NCBI GenBank assembly: GCA_949297365.1
Contig: CASFSL010000003.1
Span: forward strand, 1 to 64,000
Source of the DNA: an uncultured Bacteroidales bacterium
GTDB taxonomy: Bacteria > Bacteroidota > Bacteroidia > Bacteroidales > UBA932
Direction of reading: 5' to 3'
DNA length: 64,000 nt
The notes under the pieces were generated by a model. That model was given only the letters and a program-made list of their open reading frames with translations. It was not told the origin of the DNA and ran no database searches. Positions 63,566 to 64,000 of this stretch are shown here, piece after piece. Every line of letters begins with the position of its first letter. Position 1 is the stretch's first letter. The position numbers and the translations under genes are program-made.

Positions 63566-64000
63566 ATGTCATACTTTTTCACTTCAGAATCAGTTTCAGA
63601 AGGCCATCCAGACAAAGTGGCCGACCAGATATCGGACGCCATTCTCGATGACTTCCTGCGTCAGGACTCCGAGGCCAAAGTGGCCTGCGAGACCTTCGTA
63701 AGCACAGGACTCGTCGTTATCTGCGGCGAGGTACGCTCCGAGAACGCATACGTGGACATACAGCACGTGACCAGAGGAGTCATAGACCGCATCGGCTATA
63801 CCAAGGCCGACTACATGTTCGACTCCAAGTCATGCGGAATACTCTCTGCACTGCACGAGCAGTCTCCCGACATCAACAGAGGTGTTGTCAATGAGGTCAA
63901 GGAGGAACAGGGTGCCGGAGATCAGGGCATGATGTTCGGATATGCCTGCAACGACACCGAGGAATACATGCCTCTGCCGTTGACCCTGGCCCACATCACC
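63566..64000 (+). CDS. metK: S-adenosylmethionine synthetase, 3' part off window
   Basis: Makes SAM from methionine and ATP. 145 codons are visible. The N-terminal domain reads [20 protein letters not shown], then [18 protein letters not shown] and the loop [19 protein letters not shown], all intact family motifs. The start MSYFFTSES is the normal one. It is preceded by a SAM-II riboswitch and a terminator hairpin, so it is probably controlled by its own product. Confidence 0.97.
   Translation, partial: MSYFFTSESVSEGHPDKVADQISDAILDDFLRQDSEAKVACETFVSTGLVVICGEVRSENAYVDIQHVTRGVIDRIGYTKADYMFDSKSCGILSALHEQSPDINRGVVNEVKEEQGAGDQGMMFGYACNDTEEYMPLPLTLAHIT

Overview
This 64 kb window looks like a chromosomal segment of a strictly anaerobic member of the order Bacteroidales (Bacteroidota). 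The grounds are repeated promoters of the TTTG-N19/20-TAnnTTTG type, lipoproteins with short signal peptides, an Rnf complex with an RseC-like partner, NVEALA and six-bladed propeller genes, a DPP5-like S9 peptidase, a MerR/M23/AlaS neighbourhood and GC-rich coding DNA. The genus cannot be fixed from the sequence alone. Both ends are cut inside genes: pnp on the left and metK on the right.

Layout. 1-2.6 kb: pnp and rpsO (minus). 2.6-4.5 kb: a three-gene NVEALA peptide/propeller lipoprotein/thioredoxin-fold cassette flanked by 40-bp direct repeats. 4.6-5.9 kb: a YgjP-like metallopeptidase and a small outer-membrane barrel. 5.95-9.4 kb: a TPP-riboswitch operon thiE-thiC-THI4. 9.5-13.1 kb: a lipoprotein, thiD with a second ThiE-like gene, and an AAA_14/DUF4143 ATPase preceded by four 23-bp iterons. 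13.2-15.1 kb: glyA and a TrmH-type methyltransferase. 15.1-28.2 kb: a nearly gapless minus-strand run with the Rnf operon, dnaB, an aminotransferase, a zinc-ribbon coiled-coil protein, Nif3, a MerR-like regulator and two M23 proteins. 28.2-37.3 kb: a BASS transporter, thiamine pyrophosphokinase, an LptF-Fmt fusion, alaS, lptG and tgt. 37.3-42.6 kb: surface proteins, threonine dehydrogenase, an S9 peptidase and a membrane M50-like protease. 42.6-49.9 kb (plus): a SIMPL protein, a degenerate-S24/GH5 fusion, a porin and two peptide transporters. 49.9-55.9 kb: RhuM, two further propeller proteins, small secreted proteins and a porin. 55.9-58.3 kb: thioredoxin and peroxiredoxin divergent from oxyR. 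58.3-59.3 kb: tRNA-Gly with partial duplications and a hairpin-rich non-coding stretch. 59.3-64 kb: yraN, manC, arcA, pheS, then a SAM-II riboswitch and metK.

How the genes work together. Six thiamine genes lie within 30 kb. ThiC makes the pyrimidine, a THI4-type enzyme with His at the sulfur-donor position makes the thiazole, ThiD and ThiE join the parts, and ThiN makes the diphosphate. No thiG/thiH/thiS is visible here. Rnf links ferredoxin to NAD and ion pumping. LptF and LptG are separated by alaS and serve LPS export. The GH5 enzyme, porins and POT carriers point to polysaccharide and peptide use.

Most unusual items: the LptF-Fmt single polypeptide, the S24-like/GH5 single frame with lost protease residues, the direct-repeat-bounded NVEALA cassette, the iteron array before the ATPase gene, the tRNA-Gly-derived tandem repeats, and the structured non-coding stretch beside tRNA-Gly.
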